Position numbers and translations under genes: made by a program. The notes beneath the pieces were generated by a model. It saw nothing but the letters and a program-made list of their open reading frames with translations. It was not told the origin of the DNA and did no database searches. From Hypericum androsaemum (Eukaryota > Streptophyta > Magnoliopsida > Malpighiales > Hypericaceae), in assembly GCA_963995505.1 (NCBI GenBank), contig OZ023196.1, positions 14,629,106-14,693,105 of the forward strand: a stretch of 64,000 bases of DNA. Direction: 5' to 3'. Shown here in pieces: positions 1-17,893 of this stretch. How positions within the stretch are numbered: position 1 is the stretch's first letter; each line of letters starts with the position of its first letter.

Positions 1-108
1 AGCAAGTAAGGACATCTACAAGGGTTTCAGACATGTTGAAATTATTTCAGACGGCATGAAATTAGAGGAAGTTTCACGATGATTGCTTTAGCACCCAGTT
101 TTTTTTAC

Positions 109-1923
109 CTTATTAGCCCACATGAGCCCACAAGCATTGCACAGTGTCCTCGGGCCTTCAGGTCCTCGCCGCATCATTGGCGTCAACTTCTCATTGATTC
201 CGCAATGTCGGCAACTAGAGAATAAAGGAGAACAAGAAGCCCAGATGTTAGCCAATTCGACAAGGTCTAATACCAAGCATCTTTTCATCTAAACTTTCCT
301 AGTAGCTTCTTTTCCGTCCACAAGTATGTTTCAGCCTACAAACTTCGATGTGGAAATCCTTTGCATTTGGGCCATCGAAGTCATCAGTCTAATGAACGGA
401 ACAAAACAACTTACACAGCCTCTTGAGGTTGGGATCCATTACTGTCTGAACCCCAGCTTTCGTTTGAACCAAAACTAGTTACCCCTGATGCAGAATCATC
501 GTTGGCCTTCGAAGATGAAAACTGACCTTTGTTCCGCTGCATCCTGCAACCGCAACAAATAAAGTTAGAAACAGCAACTGCGAGTACATGTTGGTGAATT
601 CATATATGCAATATTAGCCTAACTTCAGATAAGTTCTTGATCTGACATGATTACAGAATAGAGTCCTATACTCAATAAGAACTATGTGCCCACTTTTCAC
701 TAACGACATTATTGTCGAAAGGACTATTCAATTATATGTGAAGGAAGTGTATACCTGAGAGCAACCTCCTTACGGACTGCATAGCGAATTTTCTTGTCAA
801 AGTTCCTCTCTTTCCTCTTTTCTCGAAATCTAATCAGAGAAGCCATTCGCTGAGGGACACTAAAACGTTGTGGAACTGCAGAAACTCCCTGCAACAGTAA
901 GATTTATTAGAAAGACGCGAGTGAGAGACACAAAGAACTGACCAGTCAAATTCCTCAAAATAATTACCTGTGCTTTGCTATCATCTGTGATCAAGGGAAT
1001 TGAAGATCCGCCAGTCGGTACTTCATTACCCCCCAATAATAATAATACAGCTTGAACCTGCGGAGAAGTTCGAAATGAGAAATACAATACAGCCAATGCT
1101 TAAAAGCACTCCAGAACCAGATATGGGCATGTATCATCACCTAGTCTGTCCAACTCTTGCAACTGGAGCAAATAAGTTATAACCAACATTCGAGATTCGC
1201 TCTTAATAGATCACAGCTGCTTCAAGTTTTCTTTGTACTTACTTTTATTGTCTACGAACACAACAAGAACAAACACGATAAAAACATTTCACCTTCGCTC
1301 CGAGCATAGTATCTAAAATTTATCCCACTTGTATCATCTAGTTCTCCTGCTACCGGCTAGTCAAGTACCTACCTGACTATGCCAACAGAAGATTCTGCAA
1401 ATTGCACATTTACATCTTGCTGACTTCAGCTCCCTCGACAGAACTTACTCCCATTTAAGTCAAAACCTAAATGCTTAGTACTACTGGATGAAAAACCATC
1501 GAGTGACTCGTTCAGATGCCAAATTGGTTACATGATGCAAGCTACTTCTACCCATAAGAAACACCAAAAGACACAAGAGCATAAAAAATCTACCTTTTCA
1601 GGCGAAACAGAGTCAAACACATAGACTTGACCTTGAAACGATAGGGTCAGCTGATTTCCACTATCCAGCCCGTTATCAGCCAACATCATAGCATGATGAT
1701 CATCCTGCATATCGCCATGGTCCGGCATGCCACTCCCTTCCATCATCATATCACCTTCGTCGTTAGCAACGTGATCATGCTCATTACCATGACCGTTGGA
1801 CACGTTACCATTAACCATCCCATGAGGATGAGCTTGAGCTTGATGATGCTGATGGCTCGGATGGACCACGCCTTGCGCACCACTCAAGTGCATCCCACCA
1901 TCGCTACCTTGCATCCCATTCAT
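109..1923 (-). CDS. ZML1: TIFY-CCT-GATA transcription factor (ZIM-like), C-terminus outside window
   Basis: A nuclear DNA-binding regulator of the ZML class. Exons on the minus strand are 1923-1594, 1057-968, 888-755, 543-415 and 214-109, with matching phases and 263 codons inside the window. Order of parts: a His/Met/Asp-rich N-terminus (residues 1-90), a TIFY domain (about 91-125, core [10 protein letters not shown], crossing intron 1), a CCT domain (about 150-190, [16 protein letters not shown]), a Ser/Asn linker, then a GATA finger C-X2-C-X20-C-X2-C (229-255, CRHC to CNAC). The last exon ends at ...LMWANK with a GT donor, so the C-terminal exon lies left of base 1. The ATG at 1923 starts [10 protein letters not shown]; the in-frame codon at 1947 is GTG and was not used. 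TIFY, CCT and GATA together are diagnostic of plant ZML1/ZML2 (GATA24/25/28). The choice of symbol rests on family similarity and neighbours. Confidence 0.93.
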
Positions 1924-2480
1924 GATTCCTCCCCTCCCAATCAGCACACAAACTAATCAACACCTCAAAAACAGCAATCAGCTTTGACTTATTTAACATG
2001 AAAAAAAAAGCAAAAAAAAGGAAGAAAAAAAAAGCACTCGTACCATTTTAGTATCAAACTTTAACACAACACAAGAAAAGTAACAACTTTTTGAAAGGGG
2101 AAAACAACCCAACATAGATTTCATGTCAAAGTCTCAATCTCTGAAGATTCATTAGACCAGCAATTTCACATTTTTTTTAAAAATCCCCTCTTGCCCAAAT
2201 TGCGATAAGCTACCAAACCTGAATTAAAAAAAGCTCCAAACTTACACATGAATCTCTCGAAAAACAGGAGGAAGAACAAAGGGAAAGCCCCACAATGCAC
2301 GAACGTAATCTAAATTTTGAAACTTTGGCAAGGGCAAACCCGTAATTGTACATGGATACAACGGTAATTATCTGCCCGACCTTGCCGGAGAAGGAATGCC
2401 ACCGGTACGACGACGTCGAAGAGGATGGAAGGTGAAGGTAATGGTTAGAAGGAGAGGATCCGGGCACAAATGGGTAGGTG
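1924..2480 (-). promoter_or_regulatory. 5' leader and probable leader intron of the GATA gene
   Basis: No coding exon is seen. The A/T homopolymer stretches at 1995-2035 and 2170-2240 look like intron, and the CG-richer block at about 2380-2465 with a possible donor near 2370-2375 looks like a non-coding first exon. This is inference from composition; there is no transcript evidence. Confidence 0.4.
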
Positions 2481-4058
2481 GATTTGGAAAATCTGGCGCA
2501 ATGTTGAGGAGTTTTATGTAATTCTACCTTTTTCTTCCCCGATGGAAGGAAGCTTTGTGGCCGTCCGATGTGGATTTGGACACGACGGTCTTAGATTTGG
2601 ACAAGATAAGGTGTGTGATCCTCGGTTCTTGTTCTTCTGTTTCTGTTTGGTCCGAAAGCTTCGCTTCTTCTTTTTCCCTCTTTTTTCCTTCGTTATGAGA
2701 TTATCTCTATAATTATTTATAATTTATATTTATTATAGCTTTTTAGAATCTATTATAGCTTTTTTAAAATCTATTATATCTTTTTTTTAGAATTTATCTT
2801 TAAGATATTCATTACAGTTGAATCCTAATGGGTACAACTGCCACATTTAACAGAAATCAGCATTTTATTATTTTAGAAAAATCGTGTGACATAGTTCAAA
2901 ATCACATTATAAGTAATAACAAACAACCAGGCCCTACCAACGCAATCCTATTTTGTTTCCCAAAAATCGGTGAGATGGGTCAATTCTCACCTAAAAACTT
3001 TGTTAGAAAGAAAACAAAATCTAACACCGTAAAAAACCATGGGTAAACTCAATACCGTCAAAAATCCCGAGATTTACGACAATCTATCTAAATCTTCCCG
3101 ACATAAAAAACAACCAGCCCCGGGGGGTTCTGGGCCCAGTCACGGTTTTGGTCGTATTGAGGTTACTCGGGTGCGTTTAATAAATAATACAAGACAGAAA
3201 CAAGTAGGCGAGTTGCTAAATCATGCGTTAAAAATGAGCGGTCTGTCAGTCTAGATTAATCGGCTTAAACCAAAAGTAAAGTGCTTCGTGTCTTGGTGAG
3301 TTGCTAAATCATGCGTTAAAAATGAGTGGCCTCTGAGTTCGGGAATTCGGCAAAACCGTGGAAGAACAAAGCAGACATGAAGAAATCAACGAGTTGTCCA
3401 AAGATCCACAAGACCAGCTATTCCATGTTTTCCTTTAAAAAAACTATTCCATGTTCAACTCGGGTAAAAATCTTTGAATTGTGACAACTCAAGACAAAAT
3501 TGATCATGCGTGGCCAACAGAGACCCTACACTACATGATCCTTGGATGAAGAGATGCCAACCAAAATCACACTCACAAGCAAGACAGTCTGCAAAACTTC
3601 TATGTCCCATAATTTGACAGCAGTATCTAAGTTACTCTCACGGAGAAAAACAACGACATTCATGAGTTAGTTAAGAGAGTCCCGACACCACATACATGTT
3701 ACGAGGACAACATAAACCGTAGACCCAGCTTGTCACTCTCAATTGAAGGCAAATTCATCCCTACACTCCGACATAGAACAAGACTCAAATTCTCTAATGC
3801 GCTGCTTCTAGCGAGCGATCAAGTCTACATAAATCAGAGGAATAAAAAGAACCTATTGACGAATACTTGAAGAAAATACTGCTTAAATTATCAAAACTGA
3901 TCACTCGATAAAAAGGCTAACATAAACAGATGGCTTCAGCAGCAGTAGTACAGTGCAATATTTCACCATGGTGATATTAAAAATCTAAAATCATCTCATA
4001 CTGGCGTTCCGGTTCTACAGCCAAAAGTGAACAAAAGCATAAAGTGCAACAGACATGC
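2481..4058. other. Intergenic DNA between the GATA gene and eL42
   Basis: AT-rich sequence with no convincing gene. Short open frames near 2470-3250 lack domain signals and splice context. The one clear structure is a 29-bp direct repeat listed separately. The right end (about 3950-4058) should hold the 3' UTR of eL42, and the left end the promoter of the GATA gene. Confidence 0.5.
3210..3326. repeat. 29-bp perfect direct repeat
   Basis: Positions 3210-3238 and 3298-3326 are identical over 29 bases (core GCTAAATCATGCGTTAAAAA), offset by 88 bp. The intervening DNA is not repeated. Function unknown. Confidence 0.85.
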
Positions 4059-4988
<930 letters not shown>

Positions 4989-5092
4989 TGTGACGGCGGA
5001 TCGGCGAGCTCCGGCTGGCGGCGGCTTCGATCGAGGGAAGGGGAAGCTAGGTCGGGATGGGGTGGTTCGTTTTTTTTATAGTGAGCGGTTTT

Positions 5093-5164
5093 ATAGCTAG
5101 GGTTTTATGAGCTGGGGGAGTTCCCGGGTCGAGGACGGGGCTTCTTTTCTTGGGCTAAAGCCCA
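5093..5164 (-). promoter_or_regulatory. Telo-box-like motif and palindromic site II upstream of eL42
   Basis: Reading towards eL42, AAAACCCTAGC (complement of about 5095-5106) is a telo-box-like motif. At 5151-5164 the 14-mer TGGGCTAAAGCCCA is two site II cores (TGGGCY) in inverted orientation. Telo-box plus site II is the known promoter signature of plant ribosomal-protein genes; these sit about 105 and 165 bp upstream of the ATG. Confidence 0.6.
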
Positions 5165-5204
5165 TAGTTTCTGGCTTTCTCCACACATTACCATGAACCC
5201 CTAT

Positions 5205-5435
5205 CCCTATGGTTGGATCAGTAGTTAACATTGTGGTCCAACCGGTTGAATTGATCGGTACACGTGTCGGTTCGTTTTGATACCAAAACTCGGTGAGTGT
5301 TTGAATCATTTGTTAACATCGTTGACCAGTGGTCCACCTGGTTGAATCGATTCGTACAGTGTTTTGATACCAAAACTCGGAGAGTGGTTGGATTAGTATT
5401 TAACATTATTGACCAACGGGTTGAATTGATCAATT
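5205..5435. repeat. About 2.5 copies of a ~88-bp degenerate tandem repeat
   Basis: The string TTAACAT...TTGACCA...GGTTGAATYGAT recurs starting near 5227, 5313 and 5400, with GATACCAAAACTCGG at about 5278 and 5366, giving a period near 88 bp. It lies just upstream of the eL42 promoter. Confidence 0.7.
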
Positions 5436-5439
5436 CACT

Positions 5440-6240
5440 CGATTAAAATTGGCCAAAATTTGATTTGATGATATTTGAAATTATTTGATATGTTAACTCT
5501 ATAATACTTATTTAATAAAACAGAGAGAAATCTTGTTTGTTTTTCGGTCCGTTTTTAAAGACATTGGTGAGAACGGTTATTGGGATCTGACTTGGGTGGA
5601 AAAGGTGGGGTAGAGATTTAGAATTTTACCTTTTCATTTGAGATTATAATTAAGGTTGAGTGTGTTTCAGACCTTGAAAATGTCAAAAGAAAACACTCCT
5701 AAACATAACGGTAGAGCTGTGATTGATTCAAGTGCCACTGTGCCAGAGAATATCTCCGGAAGAATACATCCGTTCGATGCGAGAACTCTGATCCAGCTTG
5801 ATGATTCGTAAGAAGCGCAGGCGTGGAAGTTGTTCTTGTGGCCGCCTCTCCAAAGATATGCAAGTTAACATGAGGGAATAATAGTGCAGCAGGAGGAACT
5901 CTGTTCGGTTACTGCATTTGATTAGGGTGGCCGCTGAGCAGACGAACGATGTGCCTCTCGATATATCATGCTTAGGGGCAGACGGGGAAGCATTTGCAAT
6001 CTGTTGAGACGATGGTGTCATCGAGAGCTTGCATCCGCCTCATCCTCGCAGTCAGAACTCGACACTTCTTCCCTCTGCTCTGGACCCGATGCTTTTACTT
6101 CGTTCCCTGAAGAAGAGAGGAATGAAGCGTTGAGTCAAGAAGAAAATGTAACCCACATTATGTTTAAATGCTCCTGACAAGAAACACAAATTCCTAGCAA
6201 GGCATTTATTTTCTAACATTTGATTCTCCATCACAAAACA
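5440..6240. other. Intergenic DNA, no gene recognised
   Basis: This lies between eL42 and the PPR-like gene. Open frames of 60-97 codons at 5728-6234 on both strands were read; none shows a recognisable domain. 6180-6240 is probably 3' UTR of the PPR-like gene. Confidence 0.4.
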
Positions 6241-8099
6241 TTAACATGAGACACTGACATGCTCAGAAAGTCGTGCTCTGAGGACAGGACAGATACCTGG
6301 CTTCTTCTTCTTCTTCTGCACGGAGCCACTTTTAGGTTTCTTCGAGCCTCCTTTACGCGACTCATTAAAGAGTTCACTGTACTTCTTTAAGACACGTTCT
6401 TTCTCTTCAAGCATGTTTAAAATATCATAAGTATCTGCTACTCTCTGTACAATTGCTTTTTCCGGAGGCTTACGATTGAAAGCTTCCAGTCCACTGAAAA
6501 GCTGTGGAGCTCAAATTTCAGAAGGAAAATGTTTAGCTGATTTTCAAAAGAAATTCCCAACTAAGCTGCACACTATCATGAGGACTGAAGAAAACTGGCA
6601 CAGTAGTAGAAGATAGTGGTGGAGCAAATATTTGAAGCATGCAGATTAAGCAGTAAAGAAAACTACAATATGACCAGAACAGCAGCATACACAGATTAAG
6701 TATTGACGCATATGCTAAAATTGGAATTTTGACATGCGATTTCCATTCGTAGTAGTTGGTTCTGAGCCCAGAAGGGTCATCGACCTGTGAGCTAAAAGAA
6801 TTGTCACATATACTTCCACAACTAAAGATTAAGCTGAAAGAGAGACCAAGGTGATGGTAGCAGATGGTGAATACCTTTATGAGCCTTTCTGGCATGTTGT
6901 TCCTGTAATATATAGATATCATGAGCTGGCATAACTGCCAAGGTACAGAATGAAGATCACGACCAATTCTCTTCGTCCAAAACTCATGTGCTTCTTCTGC
7001 CCGGTGGTCCTTGTCCAGAGCCCGTATCAACTGCTCATAGGTTCCCATTGTATTTCCTTGTCCCTTGCTCAGCATCCATTTTATAACCTAAAAGTTGTGG
7101 ATAGTTACAAGTATATGGAAGGCTAAGAAATCGAGCAGCACCAATCTGGATAGTGTCCCAAACGCTCACTCGAGCAAGACTGCCGTTGCCATTGCATATA
7201 AGTTTCACAAACAATTTTGGGATGAGAGTAAATCAAAGGACATGAATGCAATGAGAAGCAGGCAACGTGGGGGAAAATAAAGCGGAGAAACTAATTTGGG
7301 CAGTGGTTGCTCCTCTCAAACCTGCACAATTCTGTGCCACTGCTGATCCTTCTCCAGAGCAACCAAAGCCTTTCTTATGGAGCCAATTGGGAACGTGTCC
7401 TCCCAGGCAACCCAAGCATCAAGAGCACCATAAACAGCTTCTTTACTGTCCTTGAGATCCAGAAGCTGCAATGATAAAGCCATTCTTAACCGTCAATAAA
7501 CCAGAATCAATAGCACGAACACTCTCTCCGAAGACCGTCAAAGTGCTCCACTCCATTCAACTCTACAAAAGCAAAGACTAAACTCACCGTGTCAACGAGG
7601 AACTGGACCTTATCCCTCCTAGAGACGTGCTTACCGATCTGGTAACCCCGAGCAACCATAGCATCATTCCGCTCGGAACGAACATCCCTACCCAGCCCGC
7701 CATGCTTATCCTAACAAAACGAGGCACATTAACCATCCACTCCCACAGAGCTTCAACACGAAATTCCCTAACATCAACCCGCACTCTCATTACACGACAG
7801 ACCGATCGAATATTTGAGACTGAAAGCTATACATTTGCACACAATGTAAGAGCTGGGGCCACGGCTGCCTTACCTCCACGGGGTCCGCGGCGGGCTTGGA
7901 AGTGATCCGGTTAGGGATCGGAGCATCCACGAAAGAGCTGTAGCTCCGGACTAGGGCTTGCGACCTGACTTGAGCCAATCTCCGAACCTGCGAATTAAGA
8001 TAATATCAATTGACTTAACCGTAAACGGCGGCGTTTCGTTTCGGTGTGTGAAACCGAGTTTCTACTCACGAGATGCGACGTCGCAGGGGACTTCCACAT
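6241..8099 (-). CDS. PPR-like protein of the At4g18975 type, organelle-targeted
   Basis: Exons on the minus strand are 8099-8070, 7987-7874, 7710-7588, 7465-7322, 7087-6875 and 6501-6241, summing to 885 bases (294 residues). The first ten residues are MWKSPATSHL; a basic, Ser/Ala-rich N-terminus follows (RSQALVRSYSSF), consistent with mitochondrial or plastid import. The body contains KDSKEAVYGALDAWVAWED, then RIVQVIKWMLSKGQG and GTYEQLIRALDKDHRAEEAH, the helix-turn-helix spacing of PPR units, and ends in a Lys/Ser-rich tail with a KKKKK run. It strongly resembles, from memory, the small PPR protein At4g18975, whose relatives are similarly short. For the last exon I used the acceptor before CTTTTCAG; the other AG 8 bases downstream breaks the frame. 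RNA target unknown. Confidence 0.88.
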
Positions 8100-8880
8100 C
8101 GGAGCCGAGGCGGTTGCGGTGGGCCCCGGGCTGCTAGGCTTTGCGTCCCTCGGAGGAAGGTCGGGGTTTAACGAACTCCCCCCACGCCCAGGGGTTTAGT
8201 AGTTGAAGAGGTGGAGTTCGAACGACAGGTCAGGGGGAGACGACAGTGGATATGGAAGCGATTGGTGGACGACCGGCGCGCTTGTTTTGTTTCTTGGGAT
8301 AAAGTCACTTTAGAACGTATATTTTTAGCAGTAGATATTTATTTTGTACCTCTGATTTAGAAATTCCCAAAAAAATATTTTATATTTATCTCCGGCAACT
8401 ATTCTTATTATTGGAATTTAAATTCTGATAATCGGAGATTACGTGGCATCCACATGGCATAGTGGATCCAAAAATATGCTGACATAGATTAGTTAATAAA
8501 TAAAATTAAGAAAACAAAACTCTTCCTCTCATCTCTTCGGCTACATTCTTCCCCAACATCACCTATGTTCAACCATGGAACAAGACCCAAAAATCAGTGT
8601 GTGAAACCCTAAAGCAACGCCCGTCTTCAACTTCTAGCCCAGTCGCCCGCTGGTGTCCTGACCACCACCATCAGCCCTCGTCACCGACAGACCTCTCCAG
8701 CCGGTCGCCCCTTCTTCGGCTTGTCTATTTTCAAATTACGGGATAGAAACCGTCTATTTCTAGTAAGATATGATACGAAATGTTTTGATCTCTTGTTTCT
8801 TTTGTGGATATGGAGAGAACTAAACATAGTTAACAAGTTTTAGATTCTAATCTTACAAAATGTAAAATAAAATATATTAT
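8100..8880. other. Promoter of the PPR-like gene and intergenic DNA
   Basis: 8100-8270 is GC-rich and probably leader/promoter of the minus-strand gene. 8280-8880 is AT-rich with scattered C-rich text near 8520-8720 that contains no credible reading frame. Confidence 0.4.
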
Positions 8881-9320
8881 TGTTACGTGAAGAAAAGAGA
8901 CTTCAGTAGGGTCAAAAAAGTGACTAGCCGTAGACAAGGTGAATTTGACTAGCCGTAATAGTTGAATTTGGCTTAAAATCAACATTACATTAACGGCTAA
9001 TATTTCATATTCCTATTTCCTTTTTTATATTAGTATTTCACATTAGATAGCTTTCGCTAATTAGTTGCAAATTTGAATTAGGAAACATTCTTTTCACATT
9101 AGATAGCTTTGGTTATATAATGCTTAGCTCTCCTTAGTTTTGATCATCAATGAAGAAATAAAAGAAGTCTCTTTACTTAAAGTTCTTAGTTTATCTCTTT
9201 CTCAATTTCTATCAATACAGAGCGAGGACGACGAAGTCCGAAGCCTCGAGATCTCACCGCGCACAATTATCACTTGCGAAGCATGACAAGCCATAACAAT
9301 TATTGGGATCAGAGCTTGGG
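8881..9320 (+). mobile_element. LTR (probably Copia) with adjacent degenerate primer-binding site
   Basis: 8881-9298 begins TGTTA and ends TAACA, the TG...CA inverted termini of an LTR, and carries a TATA-like TTATATAATG near 9113 and an AATAAA-like signal near 9155. Immediately after, TGGGATCAGAGC (about 9304-9315) differs at one base from TGGTATCAGAGC, the initiator-Met tRNA primer site typical of plant Copia elements. No gag or pol follows, so this is a truncated remnant. ATTAT flanks both sides of the LTR, which would also fit a solo LTR. Confidence 0.6.
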
Positions 9321-9495
9321 TATGCTTTTTTTTAGTCACTCCAAAAATAGGTCAATAATGATCGATTCTAAATATCACAAGTTAAGTTCACCCAAAAAAA
9401 ACATCCTCAAGTTTACCAGCTATTACTAATCCACGTAATAATGGACTTACATTTCTTAAAAGTGTCTAAGCTTCAGGCTTCACGGGAAAAAAATA

Positions 9496-10573
9496 TGGAT
9501 AATTGCGTTGAGGTCCCTGGTGTTTGAACAAACCTCCTCTTTTAGTCCTTATTATTTTCAATAACCTTTCTCGGTTCTTCTAATTTGACATAATAGCACT
9601 TTTTAATCCCTGACGGACCCACCGCTGATGCCAACAGTCAACATAATTTTTTATGACCATTATACCCTTGCATAAAAATAAAAACCCTTTCCTCTCTCCT
9701 CCATCTTCAACCTCTGCCTCAACCTCTCTTCCACCATCATCTTCAAAAGAATCAAATTACTTCAATTACACAAAGACTAACCGATTGTAACTTGAATTTG
9801 AACTGAAATTGGAAATTGGTTTAACAAAAATAATTGATTGACTAGAATCAAAAACTGGTTTAATAGAAATAATTGATTAATTAAAATTAGAATTAGGGCT
9901 CGAGCGGTGGAAGCCATGGGAGTTGTTCTTGAAGCAGAGGAACTCGTCCGTGTGGTTCCTTCCTCCTTTCCTCCCTGGCTGTGAGCCCTAAAATGGAAAC
10001 GAGAACGATGACGAGGAGGCTGCAGATCGACCTCCTCTATCGATCAGATCCACGGCCATCTCCTCGTGGATGCGGGTCTCGTCGCGGTGGGGCTTCCTCT
10101 GGATGGAGGGGGAGAAGTGGAACGACTGGCCCCACCGCTGTTGCTTGGTATCTCCTTAGGGCGGCGGAAGAAAGGAGGATGAACACCGCCGTTGGTTGCT
10201 CACGGTCGGTCTCGATCTTCTGTTGTCGCTCGCGGCCATTGGTCGAGCACCGCCATCCTCGGAGATGATGAACGGATGTGTTCATTTGGGGCACTAATTT
10301 TGTTGGTTCTTTTTAATTTGGATGTATTATTTTTTTTAATTCCTCGGAGAAGAAGAAGTTGGCCGTAGAAGACTGATGCTTTCTGGCCGGAGATGATTAG
10401 TGCTTTTTAATATTTTTTATTATTTTTCTGTGAAGAGTATAGTCAACAGTGAGTTTGTCAGGAACTAAAAAGTGCTATTATGTCAAACTATGAGGACCGA
10501 GAAATTTTTTTGAAAACAGTAGGATTAAAAAGAGGGTTTGCTAAAACACGAGAAACCTTAGGGCAATTATCCA
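9496..10573. mobile_element. Non-autonomous TIR transposon, 1.08 kb
   Basis: The ends are inverted copies: TGGATAATTGCG... on the left and, in reverse complement, TGGATAATTGCCC... on the right. Weaker similarity extends some 150-200 bp inward (left AGTCCTTATTATTTTCAATAA against right TTATTGAAAAC...-type text). AAAAAATA flanks both sides, a possible 8-bp target duplication, though low in complexity. The interior (about 9980-10290) is GC-rich with no recognised domain and may be captured host DNA. Confidence 0.7.
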
Positions 10574-11025
10574 AAAAAATAACATTGTGAGAATAACATC
10601 AATAATGCCTGTTGAATACTAAAAAAAACATACTCAATTTTATTTTAAGTAGAATCTTTCTCCCTTATTAGGAGACCAGAATTAAATGCAAAGGCAAAAC
10701 TGTGAGAGTTGACCAAGTACGTTATGTCTTCCAGAAAAAATATTACAACAACCTCGTACAAGCTTCTCTACTAGAAATGATGATTATAACAAGTTGTGAT
10801 CTGATCAAACTAATTCCCTATGTTACATATGTCAAATGTGCAATAATACAACACCCCACCACAGATGGGGATGGGGAAGTTCCTTGTACCATGATCTTCC
10901 ACCAACAGCGGATGCAACTTCTTTTGGGGTACAATCTCATCCACAGTGAACTCAATCTCGAGATCTCCGGCCGACCGGGCGCCTGGTAAAATCACCTAAT
11001 GGACCAGCCCTAATGTGAATTAATC
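10574..11025. other. Probable 3' UTR and downstream DNA of the mannosidase gene
   Basis: No independent gene is seen. Open frames at 10702-10995 on both strands show no domain and lie directly downstream of the mannosidase stop codon. Confidence 0.4.
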
Positions 11026-16354
<5,329 letters not shown>

Positions 16355-17116
16355 CCTCTCTTCTCTCCTAGATCGTCGATCTCCGAACCACCCCCCAGAT
16401 GGGTAAAGGAGATCGCGGGTGGGGTGGGGTAGGGTAGGGTCCGGCGGAGAGTGTAATGGAAGCGATGGCGGGTACTGGCTTGTCCTGTCTCTGTCCAGTT
16501 TGGTAGTTAATAGAGAGAGAGATGGGAAGTAATAAAGGAGGAGGAGGAGATAAATGGAAATGAGTTAAAAAGGAATGGAAATTAGGAAAGTTGAAATGGG
16601 GGAATATTTGCGTTTGCGAGGGGGAGGGAGAATTCTTCTTCTTCTTCGGTCAACATGTTTCTTTTTTGTAAGTAACATGTTCTTTTTCTTACCAACGATT
16701 ACTTCAGATTTTTTTGTTATATCATCTTGTCTCCTATTCGCTCGGCCAACTAATTTAGATTGGGCTAAACAACATTTTTGAAAGTTGGCAAAATTCTTCC
16801 AACAAGTATTTAATATTGCTACACAACCAATGGCTCGAGCTCGAGCTCGAGACATGATTACAGTTGATCTAAGTAATTGTTGGTACATATATTTAGATTG
16901 TTTTCTTAATAAACACTTTCAACTAAGAACATTATTTTAGTTTAAATAAAGGTCTCGATTTCGAACGATTGTAAATGCAACTGCATTAATATTTGTTAGA
17001 AAATTTTGTCACTTTTCAAAAATTACAATATGTTTGAATATAGATTGATCGAGCCAATAGATATCATGATACCATATACTAATAACCAACCGAACTATAT
17101 TTTATTTTTTTGTTAA
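16355..17116. other. Mannosidase promoter/leader and AT-rich spacer
   Basis: 16355-16560 is purine-rich on the plus strand (GAGAGAGA, GGAGGAGGAGGAG), a pyrimidine-rich leader when read with the minus-strand gene. 16832-16851 is a run of CTCGAG units. The rest holds no recognised feature. Confidence 0.4.
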
Positions 17117-17772
17117 GACTATCTTTATCGGTGACCGGGCATAACTAGTCACCAATAAGACAAAAACAAAAAATTGAAAAAAATGTCACAAATAAAAAGG
17201 CCACCCGGTGGTGACCATGGGTGGGGGGACAGGCCTGACAGTCCTCACACGGCACACCACCTAGGTGACCACTTCTTAATCTCTTTTTTTCAATCTAATC
17301 AACTTACACATAGTATAATTTATTCGATAAAAATATAAAAATTATAATTTTTAATTCTTTATAAATAGAGTTCGATATTTTTCAATTCTCTATATATAGA
17401 GTTCAAATTTGCAATTCATATTTTTCAATTTTCTACAAATAGAGGCCAATTTTTTAATTCTCTATGAACGTATAGATAATACTATGAAAATTCTCTAGTA
17501 ATTAAATATGTAATTTTGTATATTTATTACAATTTACATGTAAACATAAATTAATTATAGATAATAAGTAGATGGGAGAAAAATTATTTGTTTATTTGGT
17601 GACCTGGTCATTGGTTGGTCACGAATAAAGATAATAAACGTATAGATTTTTTTTATAGAGAAAAATAAACGTATAGGTTGGGTTGGATTGAATTGAATTG
17701 AATGTTGATGAGAGAGAAATCAATTGATTATGTGGTGAGTAGGTTATAAGATGTTCACTTATAAAGATAGTC
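17117..17772. mobile_element. MITE, probably PIF/Harbinger (Tourist-like)
   Basis: The termini are GACTATCTTTAT (left) and its inverted copy ATAAAGATAGTC (right), both directly flanked by TAA, the 3-bp target preference of PIF/Harbinger elements. Length is 656 bp with no coding capacity. GTGACC-type motifs recur inside near both ends. Confidence 0.65.
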
Positions 17773-17893
17773 TAAAGGGTGGGACAAGAGAGGAGATGGA
17801 GAAATTTGGGTGGGGCAAAAGTGGAAAGACTCTTCGTTTTTATCTTCTTAACTTGGAAACGAGTTGTTACTACATGCAAATGGATTTAAGTAA

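Noticed and set aside
6494..6501. Acceptor at 6494/6495 for the last exon of the PPR-like gene
   Set aside because: It shifts the frame (WTGS...); the AG 8 bases upstream gives KLFSGLEAF, which fits the family.
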